Assembly (NCBI GenBank): GCA_964627855.1
Contig: CAZVLE010000031.1
Span: forward strand, 1-8,191
Source of the DNA: CAZVLE01 sp964627855
GTDB lineage: Bacteria; Bacillota; Dethiobacteria; DTU022
DNA: 8,191 nucleotides
Direction of reading: 5' to 3'
The translations under genes were made by a program, and so were the position numbers. Shown here one piece after another: positions 6,028 to 8,191 of the stretch; position 1 is the stretch's first letter; every line of letters begins with the position of its first letter. The notes under the pieces are model-generated. The model ran no database searches. It saw nothing but the letters and a program-made list of their open reading frames with translations, and was not told the origin of the DNA.

Positions 6028-7200
6028 ATGCAATGGAAATCAACCCTTATGTTTTTAGTAGCTTTGCTAATGGTCCTGGTAATCACCGGTTGTGGCGGAA
6101 CTGTGGACGATGCTGCAGATCCTGCAACAGATGATTACCAGGCTTACGTTGATCGTCTTCCCGAAGGCTACTACCCGGTTCCGCGTGAATGCTTTGAACA
6201 GGCAATAGAAGAGGGACAGCTCAATACCTACGAATGGGCCGAATGGTGGCCTGAGGAGATTTACAGCAATTTTGAGCAGGAGTTTGGCATTAAAATTGTC
6301 AGGGATTATTTTGCCTCTGAAGATGAAGTTATTGCCAAATTTAGCCTTAATCCTTCCGTGGGCTATGACTGGGTTTACACTGGCTTAAGGCCGGCAGTAA
6401 CTTTAAGAGAGCTGGGCGGGTTGTTGGAGATTAATGACGAGTGGGTGCCAAATGTCGGTGCCTATATGTCCGACTGGGCTTTTCAGGAAGGGGCAACCTA
6501 TGGCGATCCAGGCTGGAAATATGCCAAGCCAACCCATGTTTCGGCACTTTCCTACGCCTACAATTCTGACTTTGTTGATGATGCCAGGCTGCCTTCCTGG
6601 GCTGTGCTTTTTGATCCCGAAGAACAGTACAGGGGCAAACTCACACTGATCGACGATATGAAAGAAGTTATAACCTGTGCACTGATTTATAAAGGTTACC
6701 AGATTGATACCACAGATCCAGCTGAACTGCAGGAAGCAAAAGAAATGCTGCTGAATTTAAAACCTTACGTGATGGCCTATGATTGGTGGCCGGTCAGGCT
6801 GATCATTGAGGGAGAGGCTCATATATCGCATACCTATGGCGGTGACTCATTCTGGTTTAACCGCGAGTATGAGGCCATCCTGGGCGTATTGCCTGAAGAG
6901 GGAACCCAGGTAGCCTTTGGCACAAACGGCATAGCCAGCGGCAGCCCCAACCCGGCAGCAGCCCACCTCTGGCTGAACTATATCTGGCGTCCAGACGTGA
7001 TGGCCAGCATAATCGAGAACGTTGCTTACTCCCCCGTTCATACTGCGGTACCCGATCTTCTCTCTGAGGAGGCCAGGAACTGGCCCAGCATGATTCTTAC
7101 AGAAGAGTACCTGGCCAAGTGCCAGTGGGACCGCCCCGAGCTGTGGGAATCGCCCTATGACGAACTCTGGACAGAAATATGGCTTGAGTTAAAAGAATAG
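6028..7200 (+). CDS. PotD-like ABC transporter substrate-binding lipoprotein
   Basis: A 390-residue lipoprotein of the spermidine/putrescine-binding (PotD/PotF) type. The signal peptide ends in the lipobox I-T-G-C with C22 as the lipidation site. The mature protein shows the family layout: first lobe strand NTYEWAEWWP (66-75), GYDWVYTG (112-119), SALSYAYNSDFV (172-183), LPSWAVLFDPEEQYRGKL (188-205), IDDMKEV (208-214), YGGDSFWFNREYEA further on, and a C-terminal W-L-N-Y-I-W-R-P-D segment. D210 and E213 occupy the place of the two acidic residues that hold the amine in E. coli PotD. The aromatic box appears altered (Tyr and Phe where PotD has Trp), so the ligand may be a polyamine, but another cationic or organic solute is possible. 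The start is ATG 6028 with AGGAGG at 6013-6018, 9 nt away; TTG 6022 is too close to that site. The extracytoplasmic protein would deliver its ligand to the downstream permease. Confidence 0.9.
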   Translation: MQWKSTLMFLVALLMVLVITGCGGTVDDAADPATDDYQAYVDRLPEGYYPVPRECFEQAIEEGQLNTYEWAEWWPEEIYSNFEQEFGIKIVRDYFASEDEVIAKFSLNPSVGYDWVYTGLRPAVTLRELGGLLEINDEWVPNVGAYMSDWAFQEGATYGDPGWKYAKPTHVSALSYAYNSDFVDDARLPSWAVLFDPEEQYRGKLTLIDDMKEVITCALIYKGYQIDTTDPAELQEAKEMLLNLKPYVMAYDWWPVRLIIEGEAHISHTYGGDSFWFNREYEAILGVLPEEGTQVAFGTNGIASGSPNPAAAHLWLNYIWRPDVMASIIENVAYSPVHTAVPDLLSEEARNWPSMILTEEYLAKCQWDRPELWESPYDELWTEIWLELKE

Positions 7201-7209
7201 TTTTTCAAT

Positions 7210-7241
7210 CAATGCGGGGGTATTTTTTTGCCCCCGCGTTG
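7210..7241 (+). terminator. Intercistronic hairpin between binding protein and permease
   Basis: CAATGCGGGGG (7210-7220) pairs with CCCCCGCGTTG (7231-7241), 11 bp with one G-U, around a 10-nt loop containing seven T. It begins 10 nt after the binding-protein stop. There is no T-run after the stem on either strand, so full termination is doubtful. A partial attenuator or an mRNA 3'-end stabiliser that raises binding protein over permease is more likely, an arrangement known from ABC importer operons. Confidence 0.6.
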
Positions 7242-7293
7242 CTACTTGCAGGCAATGTCTATTATTTATGCAGGAATGGAGGTGCCTTGCAGT

Positions 7294-8178
7294 TTGCTTA
7301 AAAAAATATGGCCGGTAATCAACAACTATTTCTCACAGCAAGCCCACCTGCCCTATGTGGGGCACGTGGGGTTATGGATGCTCACTTTCGTTGTGGCGCC
7401 CCTGATGATCATCCTATATTTCAGCTTTCTGCGGGCCGGTTCCTTTGGACAGGTTCTGCCCGGTTTTACCCTGGAGAATTATATTTTTGTCTTTAAGGGC
7501 GCTCACGGCCTGATCCTGCTGCGGTCCTTCTATTATGCATTTTTAACTAACCTAATCTGCATCCTGCTCGGTTATCCTCTTGCCTACTGGATAGTTTATT
7601 ATGGCGGCCGCTGGAAAACCCTCTTTATTTTCCTGATCATTATTCCGTCCTGGACTTCTTACCTGATCAGACTCTATGCCCTGAGAACATTGATCGGGCA
7701 TACCGGTTTAATTAATACAGCCTTGATTAATATGGGGCTAATCAATGCCCCTGTGGAGTTTTTATATACGCAGCCGGCAGTAATTCTCGGCCTTGTTTAC
7801 AGCTGGCTACCCTTCATGGTCCTGCCCATATATGCTTCCCTGGTCGGTTTAGACCAGAGCCTGCTTGAAGCAGCGGACGATCTTGGTGCAAGGCCTGTTG
7901 AAAAGTTCTTTACCGTTACCTTGCCGCTTACTAAAGGTGGTGTCTTTGCCGGAACTATCCTGGTCTTTATCCCGGCTTTTGGCGAGTGGCTTGTGCCTAT
8001 GCTGATGGGTGGGGCCAAGGTGATGATGGCCGGCAGCCTGGTTGAGCATTATTTCATTACAATCGGTAATATACCGGCAGGGGCAGCCATGGCAGCCTTG
8101 ATCACTGCCACTGTTCTCCTGGTAATCTACCTCAGTGTCAAACTGGGTGGTAAGGAAGTACTGGAGAGGATCACATGA
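7294..8178 (+). CDS. PotB-like ABC transporter permease
   Basis: A 294-residue inner-membrane permease of the spermidine/putrescine PotB/PotH type. A first helix at about 25-46 is followed by helices at about 74-103, 109-129, 158-180, 214-234 and 258-285. The EAA loop that docks the ATPase is clear: EAADDLGARPVEKFFTVTLP (192-211). It would form a heterodimeric channel with the permease probably encoded next. The frame is open from 7228, but that TTG lies inside the intercistronic hairpin. I chose TTG 7294 because GGAGGTG (7278-7284) is 9 nt upstream; ATG 7276 and ATG 7255 in the same frame have weaker sites and remain possible. It follows the binding-protein gene by 93 nt and ends overlapping the next start (ATGA). 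Confidence 0.88.
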   Translation: MLKKIWPVINNYFSQQAHLPYVGHVGLWMLTFVVAPLMIILYFSFLRAGSFGQVLPGFTLENYIFVFKGAHGLILLRSFYYAFLTNLICILLGYPLAYWIVYYGGRWKTLFIFLIIIPSWTSYLIRLYALRTLIGHTGLINTALINMGLINAPVEFLYTQPAVILGLVYSWLPFMVLPIYASLVGLDQSLLEAADDLGARPVEKFFTVTLPLTKGGVFAGTILVFIPAFGEWLVPMLMGGAKVMMAGSLVEHYFITIGNIPAGAAMAALITATVLLVIYLSVKLGGKEVLERIT

Positions 8179-8191
8179 AAAATTCTAACAA
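8175..8191 (+). CDS. Start of next gene, probably a second (PotC-like) permease, partial
   Basis: ATG at 8175-8177 overlaps the permease stop (ATGA), and GGAGAGGA (8163-8170) lies at ribosome-binding distance. Only M-K-N-S-N is within the window. The product is inferred from the usual order of polyamine-type importer operons and from the coupled overlap; the sequence itself does not show it. Confidence 0.5.

Noticed and set aside
7228..7293. Long permease form starting at TTG 7228
   Set aside because: The start is buried in the hairpin, and GGAGGTG at 7278-7284 points to TTG 7294.

Overview
The window looks like chromosomal DNA of a Gram-positive (monoderm) bacterium, most probably a Clostridia-like Firmicute. 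The grounds are strong AGGAGG-type ribosome binding sites, use of GTG and TTG starts, moderate GC, a lipoprotein-type solute-binding protein, a sigma-54 activator resembling RocR, and a heliorhodopsin, a family described as essentially limited to monoderms. The lineage is inference. No tRNA, rRNA, CRISPR array or complete insertion sequence was seen.

Left part (1-2553). Positions 1-327 hold no intact gene, only degenerate reading frames. At 328 a good ribosome binding site precedes the N-terminus of a proline racemase-family protein that is frameshifted and cut off after about 55 residues, a clear pseudogene. The remnant is followed by a convergent minus-strand gene for a TspO/MBR-like (tryptophan-rich sensory protein) membrane protein. 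A hairpin with a T-rich tail inside the remnant could terminate that gene. Divergent from it is a membrane-anchored or secreted alpha/beta hydrolase with a complete Ser-Asp-His triad.

Centre (2554-4113). The most remarkable gene encodes a heliorhodopsin whose N-terminus carries about three and a half MORN repeats with an exact 23-residue period, followed by a short charged, coiled-coil-like linker. The Schiff-base lysine (K376, SLVAK motif) and the glutamate counterion (E243) are present. Heliorhodopsins have a cytoplasmic N-terminus, so the MORN module should lie in the cytoplasm and is a candidate signal-output or scaffold domain. No retinal-synthesis gene is visible here.

Right part (4114-8191). 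A PAS/AAA+/Fis-type sigma-54 activator (minus strand) is divergent from an ABC importer operon encoding a PotD-like lipoprotein, a PotB-like permease, and the first codons of a third gene overlapping by ATGA. Between them lies a good -24/-12 promoter (5860-5875) pointing at the importer, an inverted pair of 12-bp sites that could bind the activator, and a long leader stem-loop just before the binding-protein ribosome binding site. A strong hairpin separates the binding protein from the permease and may set their expression ratio. Together these suggest an importer for a polyamine-like or related small solute, switched on by its own PAS-sensing activator with sigma-54 RNA polymerase.
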